From: Oscillospiraceae bacterium
GTDB lineage: Bacteria; Bacillota; Clostridia; Oscillospirales; Oscillospiraceae
Direction of reading: 5' to 3'
NCBI GenBank assembly: GCA_017465025.1
Contig: JAFTXM010000015.1
Coordinates: 1 to 33,126, forward strand
DNA: 33,126 nt
In this document: positions 14,841-23,733 of the stretch, in pieces
Layout of the letters: every line of letters starts with the position of its first letter
Numbering within the stretch: position 1 is the first letter of the stretch
Notes under the pieces: generated by a model
What the model saw: only the letters and a program-made list of their open reading frames with translations
Database searches by the model: none
What the model was told of the DNA's origin: nothing
Made by a program: the position numbers and the translations under genes

Positions 14841-15704
14841 ATGTTTGTTTCAGATAAATGGCAGGATTTTGAACTTATCGACTGCTCCAAGGGTGAAAAG
14901 CTGGAACGCTGGGGCAGCTTCTACCTTGTGCGCCCCGACCCTCAGGCCATATGGGAAACTCCCAGACGCAACAAGCACTGGAACGACCGCCACGGTCGCT
15001 ACCAGCGCAGCGAAAGCGGCGGCGGCAGCTGGGATAAGGGCGCGCTGCCCGAAAACTGGAAGATCCGCTATGGCGAGCTTACCTTCAATGTAAAGCCCAT
15101 GAACTTCAAGCACACCGGCCTTTTCCCCGAACAGGCCTGTAACTGGGACTGGGCCATGGCCAAGATCCGCGCCGCAGGCCGCCCCATAAGCGTTCTCAAC
15201 CTCTTTGGCTATACCGGCGCTGCCACTGTGGCCTGCGCCAAGGCCGGGGCCAGCGTCTGCCATGTGGACGCTGCAAAGGGCATGGTCGCCTGGGGCAAGG
15301 ACAATGCTGCCGCCTCCGGCCTCTCCGCGGCTCCCATTCGCTGGATAGTGGACGACTGCGCCAAGTTCGTTGAGCGTGAGATACGCCGCGGCAGAAGATA
15401 TGACGCCATCATCATGGACCCGCCCTCCTACGGCAGAGGCCCCGGCGGCGAGGTGTGGAAGCTGGAACAGAATCTGTGGCCCTTCGTCTCACTATGTGCA
15501 GGGGTTTTGTCCGATGACCCGCTTTTTGTCATCATCAACTCCTATACCACCGGCCTTTCCGCCTCCGTGCTCTCCTATGTGACCGAGAGCATCTTCACAA
15601 GAAAATTCGGCGGACGCTCCGACAGTCAGGAGCTGGGCCTGCCCGTGACCGATACGGGGCTTTTCCTGCCCTGCGGCGCAACCTGCCGCTGGGAGAGTCT
15701 TTGA
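14841..15704 (+). CDS. Class I SAM-dependent methyltransferase (RlmI/RlmK-like, probably rRNA/nucleic acid)
   Basis: A 287-residue protein starting at ATG 14841 after GGAGA (14831-14835); an in-frame TTG at 14829 lies too close to that site. The Rossmann core shows motif I (VLNLFGYTGAATVACAKAG), an acidic motif II position (CHVDAAKGMVAWGKDNA), VDDCAKFVEREIRRG and motif IV MDPPSYGRG, the DPPxF/Y signature of nucleic-acid methyltransferases. The N-terminal third (RPDPQAIWET, MNFKHTGLFPEQ) matches a Firmicutes group related to RlmI-type rRNA methyltransferases, but without a PUA domain. The target base is not predictable. Thirteen bases separate it from ecfA1. Confidence 0.82.
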   Translation: MFVSDKWQDFELIDCSKGEKLERWGSFYLVRPDPQAIWETPRRNKHWNDRHGRYQRSESGGGSWDKGALPENWKIRYGELTFNVKPMNFKHTGLFPEQACNWDWAMAKIRAAGRPISVLNLFGYTGAATVACAKAGASVCHVDAAKGMVAWGKDNAAASGLSAAPIRWIVDDCAKFVEREIRRGRRYDAIIMDPPSYGRGPGGEVWKLEQNLWPFVSLCAGVLSDDPLFVIINSYTTGLSASVLSYVTESIFTRKFGGRSDSQELGLPVTDTGLFLPCGATCRWESL

Positions 15705-15717
15705 CCTGGAGTAATAT

Positions 15718-16551
15718 ATGAGCATAATCAAGTTTGAAAAGGTCAGCTACAGCTATCCGGGCGATGAATTGCCCAGTCTCTGCGGCATTGACCTCAGTAT
15801 AGAAAAGGGCCAGTTTGTGGCGGTTCTGGGCCATAACGGCTCCGGCAAGTCCACGCTGGCAAAGCACATGAACGCCATCCTCGTCCCCGATGAGGGCAGG
15901 GTGCTTATAAATGGGGTGGATACTGCCGATGAAAACCGTGTGCTGGACATCCGGCGCAACGTGGGCATGGTGTTCCAGAACCCGGATAACCAGATCGTTG
16001 CCAACGTGGTGGAGGATGATGTGGCCTTTGCCCCGGAAAATCTGGGCGTAGCCCCTGAGGAGATACGCCGCCGTGTGGACGCGGCATTGAAGCAGGTGGG
16101 CATGTATGAGCTTCGCGAGCACGCCCCCCATCTTCTCTCCGGCGGCCAGAAGCAGCGCGTGGCCATCGCCGGCGTTATAGCCATGGAGCCTGAAATAATA
16201 GTCCTCGATGAGCCGACTGCCATGCTCGACCCCATGGGACGGGAAGAGGTCATTTCCACCGTGACGAAGCTCTGCCGGGAAAAGGGTATGACCGTTGTGC
16301 TCATCACTCACCACATGGACGAGTGCGTCAATGCCGACAGGCTGGTGGTAATGTCCAACGGTAATATCGTGGCGGACGGCGCACCGGCTCAGGTTTTCTC
16401 TCAGGTGGAGCTTATGGAAGGTGAGGGCCTTGATGTGCCCGACACCACAAGGCTTCTCTACGAGCTTAGAAAAGAGGGTCTGGAGCTTTCCCTTGAAGCC
16501 CTCTCCCCGGCGGACTGCGCCGAAGAAATTATGAAGATTATCAGAGGATAA
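15718..16551 (+). CDS. ecfA1: ECF transporter energy-coupling ATPase EcfA1
   Basis: A 277-residue ABC ATPase. Walker A is G38-HNGSGK-S45, the Q-loop lies in VGMVFQNPDNQIVA, the signature is LSGGQKQRVAIAG, Walker B is IIVLDEPTAMLD, and the switch histidine lies in LITHHMDE. The 'NPDNQIV' Q-loop and order A1-A2-T identify it as the first ATPase of a group II energy-coupling-factor transporter, which powers vitamin or metal uptake through exchangeable S components. A GGAG site precedes the start and the next gene follows after three bases. Confidence 0.93.
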   Translation: MSIIKFEKVSYSYPGDELPSLCGIDLSIEKGQFVAVLGHNGSGKSTLAKHMNAILVPDEGRVLINGVDTADENRVLDIRRNVGMVFQNPDNQIVANVVEDDVAFAPENLGVAPEEIRRRVDAALKQVGMYELREHAPHLLSGGQKQRVAIAGVIAMEPEIIVLDEPTAMLDPMGREEVISTVTKLCREKGMTVVLITHHMDECVNADRLVVMSNGNIVADGAPAQVFSQVELMEGEGLDVPDTTRLLYELRKEGLELSLEALSPADCAEEIMKIIRG

Positions 16552-16554
16552 TAT

Positions 16555-17415
16555 ATGTCAACTATCCGCGTGGAGGGTCTGCGCCATGTTTACAGCGCAA
16601 AAACTCCCTTTGAAAAGATTGCCATAGACAATATAGATATCACCATCGGGAATGGAGAGCTTGTGGCCATAATCGGGCATACAGGCTCCGGCAAGTCCAC
16701 CTTTATCCAGCATCTCAATGCCCTTTTGCAGCCTTCTTCCGGTACTGTCTTTGTGGATGATGAGGATATAAATGCCGACAAGCTCAGCCGCCGCGATGTA
16801 AAGCGCAAGGTGGGACTGGTGTTCCAGTACCCGGAGTATCAGCTCTTTGAGGAGACTGTGTATAAGGACATCGCCTTCGGCCCTGAGAACATGAAGCTTT
16901 CCGCCGATGAGGTGGATCAGCGGGTGCGTGAAGCTGCCCGCTTTGTGGGCGTGGATGAGGAGCTTTTTGAGTCCTCCCCGCTGGAACTTTCCGGCGGCCA
17001 GAAGCGCCGCGTGGCCATTGCGGGCGTTATCGCCATGCGCCCGGGCGTTCTGATTCTCGACGAGCCCACAGCAGGTCTTGACCCTGCCGGCTGCCGCCAG
17101 ATACTTGACAATATCTGCCAATATCGCAAGGAGAGCGGCTCCACGGTCATCATCGTCAGCCATAATATGGACGATGTGGCGAGAATTGCAGAGCGTGTCA
17201 TAGTTTTCAACGAGGGCGGCATCGCCATGGACGGCACACCCAATGAAATATTCTGCCAGCCTGAAAAGCTTATGGACATGGGGCTGAATGTACCCCACTC
17301 AAGCCTCATTGCCCTTGAGCTTAAAAAGCGGGGCTTCCCCGTCAGCTGCCCCTGCTATACTCCCCAGCAGCTGAAAAATGCCATCCTTGCAGAAAAGGAG
17401 GCGGGCGTATGCTGA
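16555..17415 (+). CDS. ecfA2: ECF transporter energy-coupling ATPase EcfA2
   Basis: A 286-residue second ATPase. Walker A is G41-HTGSGK-S48, the Q-loop is VGLVFQYPEYQLFEETV (the EcfA2-type 'YPEYQLF'), the signature is LSGGQKRRVAIAG, Walker B is VLILDEPTAGLD and the switch region is IVSHNMDD. It forms the A1/A2 heterodimer that couples ATP hydrolysis to EcfT. Its last seven bases overlap the ecfT start, so translation is probably coupled. Confidence 0.93.
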   Translation: MSTIRVEGLRHVYSAKTPFEKIAIDNIDITIGNGELVAIIGHTGSGKSTFIQHLNALLQPSSGTVFVDDEDINADKLSRRDVKRKVGLVFQYPEYQLFEETVYKDIAFGPENMKLSADEVDQRVREAARFVGVDEELFESSPLELSGGQKRRVAIAGVIAMRPGVLILDEPTAGLDPAGCRQILDNICQYRKESGSTVIIVSHNMDDVARIAERVIVFNEGGIAMDGTPNEIFCQPEKLMDMGLNVPHSSLIALELKKRGFPVSCPCYTPQQLKNAILAEKEAGVC

Positions 17416-18206
17416 AAGATATAACACTGGGTCAGTTTTTCCCGGGTAATACCATAGTGCACCGGCTTGATGCGCGCACAAAGCTTATCCTTGTGGTGGT
17501 GTATATTGCCGCGCTCTTTCAGGCCACCGGCTGGATATCCTATCTTGCGGTGACCGCTGCAACAGGCACTTGTATGTACCTGTCCCGCATCCACCCGAAA
17601 AATATGTTCAAGGGTCTCAAGCCCATGATTTTCATCATTGTGCTCACAGCGGTGCTGAACATATTCTACACCACCGGCACACCTGTGCTCCCCGGCTGGC
17701 CCATCACATGGGAGGGCATTGAAAGAGCCGTCCAGATGATCCTTCGCATCATCCTTCTCATCACCGGAACTTTCCTTCTGACCTACACCACCAGCCCCAT
17801 AGCTCTGACGGACGGGCTTGAAAAGCTCTTTAACCCCCTCAAGAAGATAAAGCTGCCGGTTCACGAGATGACTATCATGATGAGCATGGCCCTTCGCTTC
17901 ATCCCCACCCTCATCGAGGAGACGGATAAGATAATGTCCGCCCAGAAGGCGAGGGGAGCGGACTTTGAAACCGGCAACCTTATCCAGCGCGCCAAGGCCA
18001 TGCTGCCCATACTTGTACCCCTTTTCGTCTCCGCATTCCGCCGGGCAGACGAGCTGGCCGTGGCGATGGAGAGCCGCTGCTACCACGGCGGCGAGGGGCG
18101 CACCCGCATGAAAATGCTGAAAATGCAGTTTCGCGATTGGGCAGCGCTCATCATAGGCGGCGCATTTCTCGCCATGATGATAGTAATGAAGAAATTTGGT
18201 CTATAA
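17409..18206 (+). CDS. ecfT: ECF transporter transmembrane component EcfT
   Basis: A 265-residue membrane protein with about five or six hydrophobic segments (residues 25-55, 60-75, 100-125, 240-262). The two cytoplasmic coupling motifs are present: QKARGADFETG and AMESRCYHGGEGRT, the Ala-Arg-Gly type sequences that touch EcfA1 and EcfA2. It holds the exchangeable substrate-binding S component, none of which is encoded here, as is usual for group II modules. Start ATG 17409 lies inside the end of ecfA2; the stop at 18206 lies five bases before the truA ATG. Confidence 0.92.
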   Translation: MLKDITLGQFFPGNTIVHRLDARTKLILVVVYIAALFQATGWISYLAVTAATGTCMYLSRIHPKNMFKGLKPMIFIIVLTAVLNIFYTTGTPVLPGWPITWEGIERAVQMILRIILLITGTFLLTYTTSPIALTDGLEKLFNPLKKIKLPVHEMTIMMSMALRFIPTLIEETDKIMSAQKARGADFETGNLIQRAKAMLPILVPLFVSAFRRADELAVAMESRCYHGGEGRTRMKMLKMQFRDWAALIIGGAFLAMMIVMKKFGL

Positions 18207-18210
18207 TTAT

Positions 18211-18978
18211 ATGAGAAATATTGCCCTGCGCCTGAGATATGACGGCAGCCGCTACCACGGCTGGCAGGTTCAGAAAAATGATATCACCGTTGCCGAAACT
18301 CTGGAAGAGGCTCTTTCCAAGGTCTGCGGCCACGCAGTGCGCGTGGTGGGCTGCGGGCGCACCGATGCAGGTGTCCATGCCCTTCGCTACTGCGCCAACT
18401 TCAAAACTGACTGCCGCATCCCCACAGACCGTATTCCCCTTGCGGTGAATGCCCGCCTGCCCGGCGATATCGCCGTGGTGGCTGCAGTGGACGCACCGGA
18501 GGATTTCAACGCCATATCCTCGTGCATAAAAAAAGAATATATCTATAAAATACACAATAGTAATATCCGTGACCCCTTTTGGGAAAAGCGGGTGTGCTTC
18601 TATCCCCAGCATCTGGATATAGAGCTTATGCAGCGCGCGGCAAAGGCCTTTGAAGGCACTCATGATTTTATGGCTGTGCGCTCTGTGGGCACAGAGACCA
18701 AAACCACCGTCCGCACCGTACACTGGTGCCGCGCGGAGAAGGACGGGGAGATGATCACCGTCTCCATCTGCGCCAACGGATTTTTGTACAATATGTGCAG
18801 AGCCATGGTGGGCACTATGGTCTATGCCTCCTACGGCAAGCTTGTGCCGGAAGAAATACCGCTGCTCCTTGAAAAAAGGGACAGACGGCTTACAGGCCCT
18901 ACCATGCCGCCGCAGGGGCTTTACCTCAACAGGGTATGGTATGAGGGCGAAGTGGGGCAGCTCTTTTTGCGGGACTGA
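18211..18978 (+). CDS. truA: tRNA pseudouridine(38-40) synthase TruA
   Basis: A 255-residue enzyme that converts U38-U40 of the tRNA anticodon arm to pseudouridine. The start is taken at ATG 18211 because MRNIALRLRYDGSRYHGWQ is the normal TruA N-terminus; an upstream TTG at 18196 would overlap ecfT. The catalytic aspartate is D52 in CGRTDAGVHA, and later motifs KKEYIYKI, FEGTHDF and FLYNMCRAMVG are conserved. No strong ribosome site is visible, consistent with coupling to ecfT. The ecfA1-ecfA2-ecfT-truA order is a classic Bacillota arrangement, but the usual following rplM-rpsI pair is absent here. Confidence 0.94.
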   Translation: MRNIALRLRYDGSRYHGWQVQKNDITVAETLEEALSKVCGHAVRVVGCGRTDAGVHALRYCANFKTDCRIPTDRIPLAVNARLPGDIAVVAAVDAPEDFNAISSCIKKEYIYKIHNSNIRDPFWEKRVCFYPQHLDIELMQRAAKAFEGTHDFMAVRSVGTETKTTVRTVHWCRAEKDGEMITVSICANGFLYNMCRAMVGTMVYASYGKLVPEEIPLLLEKRDRRLTGPTMPPQGLYLNRVWYEGEVGQLFLRD

Positions 18979-18998
18979 TATATTTGTTCACATTTTTG

Positions 18999-19042
18999 TG
19001 GTATAAAATAATTTATGAAAAAATCGCCGGGATATCCGGCGA
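18999..19042 (+). promoter_or_regulatory. Weak extended -10 promoter and inverted repeat before cvpA
   Basis: TGGTATAAA (18999-19007) fits an extended -10 (TGnTATAAA), but no good -35 is seen 17 bases upstream. The leader then carries the inverted repeat TCGCCGG-GATAT-CCGGCGA (19024-19042), just before the ribosome site AAGGTGAG (19052-19059). The repeat could be an operator or a leader hairpin. Confidence 0.4.
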
Positions 19043-19066
19043 ATACATAGTAAGGTGAGTACGCTG

Positions 19067-19783
19067 ATGAAAGCTGTAATCGACATTGTATTATTGATAA
19101 TAATAGCGCTGTGCACGTGGAACGGCTACAGGCGCGGCCTTGTGGGCGGCATTGCCGGCATCCTTGCCATTGTCATTGCCCTTTTCGGCGGCAGTCTCCT
19201 GTCCTCTGCCTACGCCCATGAGATAGTCCCCGCCATGAACCCCTTTGTGGACGGTTATCTGGACTCCCAGAAAAACCGCGACATGATCCTTGAGGAAATG
19301 GGCTATACCGACAGTGAGCTGTCCGTAAACGACATACTGGCGCAGGACAGCTCCCTCCGATATGACTATGCTTATGAGGCCTTCCGTTTCCTCGGCATTT
19401 TCAACACTACGGCTGAGAAGATGGCGGTCGAGGCGGTGGAGCTTTCCGACAGCAGCCAGATGGATATGAAGGACGCGGTAGTCTCCGTGGTCTGCGATAA
19501 GGTCAGCTACGTGGCGGGTATGGCTCTCGCCTTTATGATGATTTATATTTTCCTTGTGGCGGTTGCCAATGTGGGCAATCTTTCCCTCAGACTGCCCAAC
19601 ATGGAAAATCTGGATGAAATAGGCGGCGCGGTCATAGGCTTTGTCAAGGCCTTTGTGCTGTGTGTGCTTTTCTGCTGGTTTTTAAGCTTCTTCGGCATTG
19701 TGGTGGGCAAGGACACCATAGGCGAGACCACGCTGGCCCGCTTCTTCCTGGCCTTTGACTTTATTGCCGATATATTCATGTAA
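19067..19783 (+). CDS. CvpA-family membrane protein
   Basis: A 238-residue protein. ATG 19067 is preferred because AAGGTGAG lies seven bases before it; an in-frame GTG at 19055 overlaps that site. The N-terminus VIDIVLLIIIALCTWNGYRR-GLVGGI matches the CvpA family (PF02674), with further membrane spans at about 25-45, 150-170 and 195-220 and a long outside loop between the second and third. CvpA-family proteins are linked to envelope homeostasis and colicin V production in enterobacteria; the function in Clostridia is not settled. It precedes the Clp gene by 47 bases. Confidence 0.75.
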   Translation: MKAVIDIVLLIIIALCTWNGYRRGLVGGIAGILAIVIALFGGSLLSSAYAHEIVPAMNPFVDGYLDSQKNRDMILEEMGYTDSELSVNDILAQDSSLRYDYAYEAFRFLGIFNTTAEKMAVEAVELSDSSQMDMKDAVVSVVCDKVSYVAGMALAFMMIYIFLVAVANVGNLSLRLPNMENLDEIGGAVIGFVKAFVLCVLFCWFLSFFGIVVGKDTIGETTLARFFLAFDFIADIFM

Positions 19784-19830
19784 TTTCCCAAATCTCAGTT
19801 TCGCCTCCGGGCGGAAAGATCGGAGCTAAT

Positions 19831-22164
19831 ATGCACTCTACACTTTGTTCCCGCTGCGGGAAAAACGTAGCGATAATTTTCATAACCAAGATAGAAGCCG
19901 GACAGACCAAAAACGAGGGTCTGTGCCTCAAGTGCGCCAGAGAGCTGCACATCAAGCCCGTTGACGATGTGATAAACCGCATGGGTATCTCCGATGAGGA
20001 TCTGGACAATATCTCCGGTGAAATGCTCAACGCCATGAACGGCGTGGAGGATCTTATGGCCATGGAGGGCGATGTGGGCAGCGAGGAGGATGACGGCAAG
20101 ACTGCCACCTTCCCCTTCCTCTCCCGCCTTTTCGGCGGCGCACAGGGCAGCGACAACAGCCACCCATCCGACAATAAGCCCCGGCCTGAGCAAAAGGACA
20201 ACGGCAAGGGCAAGCGGAAGTTTCTGGATAACTACTGCATTGACCTGACTGCCAGAGCAAGGGAAGGCAAGCTGGACTCCATGATAGGCCGCAGCGAGGA
20301 GCTGGAGCGGGTCATTCAGATTCTCAACCGCCGCCAGAAAAATAATCCCTGCCTTATCGGCGAGCCGGGCGTGGGCAAAACCGCCATCGCCGAGGGTCTG
20401 GCCCAGCGCATCGCCATGGGCAATGTGCCCTGCAAGCTTCAGGATAAGCAGGTCTTTCTCCTTGACCTTACCGCTCTTGTGGCGGGCACCCAGTTCCGCG
20501 GCCAGTTTGAAAGCCGCATGAAGGGTCTTATCGAGGAGATAAGAAAGCAGGGCAACATCATCCTTGTCATTGACGAGGTGCACAACATAGTGGGCGCAGG
20601 GGATGCTGAGGGCAGCATGAACGCCGCCAATATCCTCAAGCCCGCACTTTCCAGAGGTGAAATTCAGGTCATCGGCGCCACCACCTTCACCGAGTACCGC
20701 AAGCACATAGAAAAGGACTCCGCTCTTGAGCGCCGCTTCCAGCCCGTCACCGTCAACGAGCCCTCCATTGAGGACAGCGTTGAGATTTTGAAGGGCATTG
20801 CCCATTACTATGAGGAATATCACGGCGTGCGCATCTCCGAGGAGATGTGCCGTCAGGCGGTCTTGATGAGCGAGCGCTATATAACCGACCGTTTCCTGCC
20901 CGACAAGGCCATAGACCTTATCGACGAGGCCTGCTCCGATGTAAACCTGAAGGATGAGAGCATAAATAAGCTCATGTTCAAGGAAAGGGAGCTTGAGAAT
21001 ATCCGCTTTGAGCGGGAAGGCCTCATGTCTGCGGATGCACCTGCCGGCATGGAGATGACCGACGAAATGCTCGACAAGCGCTACGCCTGCATAGCGGAGC
21101 TTCGAAGCAAGGAAATGAAGCTCCAGCAGGAGATAAAGGAGCTGGAGGGCAGAGATAAACCGCAGCTCACCATGGATAATCTGGCCCGCATCATAGAGCT
21201 TTGGACCAAAATTCCTGCTTCCAGTATCCGCGAGGATGAGTTTGAACGCCTTGCAAAGCTGGATGAGCGCCTGAAAGCCCATATCGTAGGTCAGGATGAG
21301 GCTATTGACTCCGTATGTGCCGCCATCCGCCGCAGCAGAGTGGGCCTCAAGGTCAAGCGCAAGCCCGTCAGCTTCATCTTCGTGGGCGGCACAGGTGTGG
21401 GCAAGACCGAGCTTGTAAAGCGGCTTGCCGCCGATATGTTCGACTCTCCCGAGTCTCTTATCCGCCTTGATATGTCCGAGTTTATGGAGAAATTCTCCGT
21501 CTCCCGCATCATCGGCTCGCCTCCCGGCTACGTGGGCTATGACGAGGCCGGTCAGCTCACTGAGAAGATACGCCGCAAGCCCTACAGCGTGGTGCTCTTT
21601 GATGAGATTGAAAAGGCCCATCCGGATGTTATGAACATTCTGCTCCAGATTCTGGATGACGGCCGCATCACCGATGCCCAGGGCAGGACCGTGAACTTTG
21701 AAAATACCATCATCGTCATGACCACCAACGCCGGTTCCAACAACAAGTCCGGTAGCGTTGGCTTTGGCGGCAGCCTTGGGGATATGAGCCGTGAGCGCAG
21801 CATGAAAGCCCTCAATGAATTCCTGCGCCCTGAGTTTATCAACCGCGTGGACGAAGTGGTCTGCTTCAACCAGCTCACAGAGGAAAACTTCCGCGGCATT
21901 GCAAAGCTCATGCTTGAAGAGCTTTCCGCTGTTCTCTCTGAGCGGGGCAAGAAGCTCACATGGGATGAAAGCCTTATCGACCATCTTGTCAAGTCTGGCT
22001 ATTCCGTCACCTACGGCGCAAGAAATCTCCGCCGTCTTATCCAGAAGGAGATCGAGGACGTGGTGGCCCAGAAGGTCATCGAAAAGCGCGGCGAGAACGC
22101 AAGCGTCATCGAGCTTTCCGCCGAGGACGGCAAGGTACAGGTCAATGTGCGGGGTGAAGAATGA
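19831..22164 (+). CDS. clpE: ClpE-type AAA+ unfoldase (Clp protease ATP-binding subunit with N-terminal zinc finger)
   Basis: A 777-residue double-AAA+ Hsp100 protein. Instead of the Clp N-domain it starts with a zinc finger, C6-x2-C9 and C32-x2-C35, then an acidic linker to about residue 130. Walker A1 is at 177-184 (GEPGVGKT) with Walker B VIDEVH; a middle coiled coil lies around 380-450; Walker A2 is at 519-527 (GGTGVGKT) with Walker [11 protein letters not shown]643-G-F645 in SGSVGFGG is the ClpP-docking loop, so it should feed ClpP. The zinc finger and VGF loop favour ClpE over ClpC or ClpB. No CtsR-like heptad repeat was seen upstream. Its stop overlaps the macrodomain start by four bases (ATGA). 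Confidence 0.86.
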   Translation: MHSTLCSRCGKNVAIIFITKIEAGQTKNEGLCLKCARELHIKPVDDVINRMGISDEDLDNISGEMLNAMNGVEDLMAMEGDVGSEEDDGKTATFPFLSRLFGGAQGSDNSHPSDNKPRPEQKDNGKGKRKFLDNYCIDLTARAREGKLDSMIGRSEELERVIQILNRRQKNNPCLIGEPGVGKTAIAEGLAQRIAMGNVPCKLQDKQVFLLDLTALVAGTQFRGQFESRMKGLIEEIRKQGNIILVIDEVHNIVGAGDAEGSMNAANILKPALSRGEIQVIGATTFTEYRKHIEKDSALERRFQPVTVNEPSIEDSVEILKGIAHYYEEYHGVRISEEMCRQAVLMSERYITDRFLPDKAIDLIDEACSDVNLKDESINKLMFKERELENIRFEREGLMSADAPAGMEMTDEMLDKRYACIAELRSKEMKLQQEIKELEGRDKPQLTMDNLARIIELWTKIPASSIREDEFERLAKLDERLKAHIVGQDEAIDSVCAAIRRSRVGLKVKRKPVSFIFVGGTGVGKTELVKRLAADMFDSPESLIRLDMSEFMEKFSVSRIIGSPPGYVGYDEAGQLTEKIRRKPYSVVLFDEIEKAHPDVMNILLQILDDGRITDAQGRTVNFENTIIVMTTNAGSNNKSGSVGFGGSLGDMSRERSMKALNEFLRPEFINRVDEVVCFNQLTEENFRGIAKLMLEELSAVLSERGKKLTWDESLIDHLVKSGYSVTYGARNLRRLIQKEIEDVVAQKVIEKRGENASVIELSAEDGKVQVNVRGEE

Positions 22165-22685
22165 TGGGCAGACTTGAAATAATTCTTGGGGATATCACAA
22201 AACAGACCGCGGATGCCATCGTCAACGCTGCAAACTGCTCACTTCTGGGCGGCGGCGGTGTGGACGGGGCGATCCACCGGGCAGCAGGGCCTGAGCTTCT
22301 TAAGGAGTGCCGCACTTTAAACGGTTGTGAGACCGGTAAGGCCAAAATAACCAAGGGCTACAGACTTCCTGCAAAATATGTTATCCATACCCCCGGCCCT
22401 ATCTGGCACGGCGGCAGCAGGGGAGAGGACGGCCTGCTTGAAAGCTGCTACCGCTCCTGCCTTGAGCTGGCTCTTGAAAATAACTGCAAAACTGTGGACT
22501 TTCCCTCCATCAGCACCGGCGTGTACCATTTTCCGCTGGAAAGAGCGGCGAAGATCGCAGTCGCAAGCATTCTCGCCTTCCTTTCTGAGCACGTGGAAAT
22601 AGAGCGGGTGCGTATGGTCTGCTTTGATGAGCGCACAAAGGCTGCATATCAAAGAGCTTTGGATGACTTCGAGGTGAGCGCATGA
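22161..22685 (+). CDS. Macrodomain protein (ADP-ribose/O-acetyl-ADP-ribose hydrolase type)
   Basis: A 174-residue single-domain protein of the MacroD/YmdB class. The ADP-ribose-binding motifs are clear: [21 protein letters not shown], then the [14 protein letters not shown] loop and the [17 protein letters not shown] loop. In this family these bind ADP-ribose and remove O-acetyl groups or mono-ADP-ribose from proteins. It is coupled to clpE by an ATGA overlap and to the rhomboid gene by another. Confidence 0.92.
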   Translation: MMGRLEIILGDITKQTADAIVNAANCSLLGGGGVDGAIHRAAGPELLKECRTLNGCETGKAKITKGYRLPAKYVIHTPGPIWHGGSRGEDGLLESCYRSCLELALENNCKTVDFPSISTGVYHFPLERAAKIAVASILAFLSEHVEIERVRMVCFDERTKAAYQRALDDFEVSA

Positions 22686-23248
22686 AAAAGCACGTGGTGA
22701 AGATACAGTATAATTCACCGGTGGTGCTGGGCTTTGCCTTTTTGTCGCTGGCTGTGCTGATACTGGACATTTTCACCGGCGGCTACACTACGGTGAAGCT
22801 TTTTTCCGTGTATCGCTCCGCCCCCAATGACATATTTACCTATCCCCGGTTTTTCCTGCACGTTCTGGGTCACAGCGGCTATTCCCACTATATCGGGAAT
22901 ATGATGATGATCCTCGCCATCGGCCCGGCCCTTGAGGAGCGCTACGGCAGCAAAAGTCTTTTCTGGGCCATCTTTCTTACGGCGCTGGTGTCCGGCATGG
23001 TTCAGTGGCTTTTCTTCCCCGGCTCCATGCTTCTGGGCGCATCGGGCATCCTTTTCATGATGATCGTCATGTCCTCCCTCGCAGGCATGAAAAGCGGCTG
23101 CATCCCCCTTACGCTTATTTTGGTGCTGGTGCTCTTTGTGGGCGGTGAGATCGTGGACGGCGTCACAGTGGCGGACAATATCTCTCAGGTGGCACACGTG
23201 GTGGGCGGTATCTGCGGGGCTATTCTCGGCTCTGCCATGAGAAAGTGA
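22682..23248 (+). CDS. Rhomboid-family intramembrane serine protease
   Basis: A 188-residue six-span membrane protein. Rhomboid marks are present: [14 protein letters not shown] (HxxxN region), the nucleophile S121 in [10 protein letters not shown] and the paired histidine H172 in [15 protein letters not shown]. It should cleave membrane helices of unknown partners. It is shorter than GlpG because it lacks an N-terminal cytoplasmic domain. ATG 22682 overlaps the macrodomain stop. Confidence 0.88.
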   Translation: MKKHVVKIQYNSPVVLGFAFLSLAVLILDIFTGGYTTVKLFSVYRSAPNDIFTYPRFFLHVLGHSGYSHYIGNMMMILAIGPALEERYGSKSLFWAIFLTALVSGMVQWLFFPGSMLLGASGILFMMIVMSSLAGMKSGCIPLTLILVLVLFVGGEIVDGVTVADNISQVAHVVGGICGAILGSAMRK

Positions 23249-23256
23249 GGCAGGGC

Positions 23257-23694
23257 ATGGATAATCTTCTTGTCAGCGCCTGCCTTTTAGGCTATGAGTG
23301 CAAGTATTGCGGCGGCAGCAATCTTATGCCCGCCGAAACTGTCAAAGCCCTCCGGGGAAAATACCGGCTCATACCGGTCTGTCCTGAGAGCGCCGGGGGT
23401 CTCTCCACACCCCGTGACCCCAGTGAAAGAAAAGAAGGGAAAGTTGTCAGCAGCAAGGGTAAGGATGTGACGGCCCAGTTTGAAAAGGGGGCGGACACTG
23501 CCTGTGTGCTGTATAAAAAATATTCCTGCAAAGCCGCGCTCTTAAAGGCGCACAGCCCCTCCTGCGGCGTTGGCAGCATCTATGACGGCTCATTTTCCGG
23601 CGTTCTTACCGCCGGTGACGGCCTCAGCGCCGAAAAGCTGAAAAAACTCGGAGCCACAGTGTGTACGGAAAAAGAAGTAAATAAGCTTATATGA
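23257..23694 (+). CDS. DUF523 protein
   Basis: A 145-residue protein; ATG 23257 is chosen with GAGG at 23247-23250, over a GTG at 23245 inside the rhomboid gene. Typical DUF523 features are the start LLVSACLLGYECKYCGGSN, CPESAGGLSTPRDPSE, and AALLKAHSPSCGVGSIYDGSF. The conserved cysteines (SACLLG, CKYCG, CPE, SCG) suggest a metal or thiol site. The family is widespread in Firmicutes and has no firm function known to me. It is the last gene of the clpE group. Confidence 0.88.
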   Translation: MDNLLVSACLLGYECKYCGGSNLMPAETVKALRGKYRLIPVCPESAGGLSTPRDPSERKEGKVVSSKGKDVTAQFEKGADTACVLYKKYSCKAALLKAHSPSCGVGSIYDGSFSGVLTAGDGLSAEKLKKLGATVCTEKEVNKLI

Positions 23695-23700
23695 AAAAGA

Positions 23701-23730
23701 AAAGCAGCTATATTCAAATAGCTGCTTTCA
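23701..23730. terminator. Bidirectional terminator between DUF523 gene and convergent ssb gene
   Basis: AAAGCAGCTAT (23701-23711) pairs with 23718-23728 across a six-base loop, with A-rich left and TTT right flanks. It lies between two genes that converge and can serve both. Confidence 0.75.
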
Positions 23731-23733
23731 CAT

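Noticed and set aside
19784..19830. Possible CtsR operator before clpE
   Set aside because: Looked for the GGTCAAA-type direct heptads; only a weak hairpin TTTCGCC/GGCGGAAA is present.
19795..21984. 729-codon minus-strand frame
   Set aside because: It is opposite clpE, which has both Walker motifs and a zinc finger; the reverse product has no domain signature.
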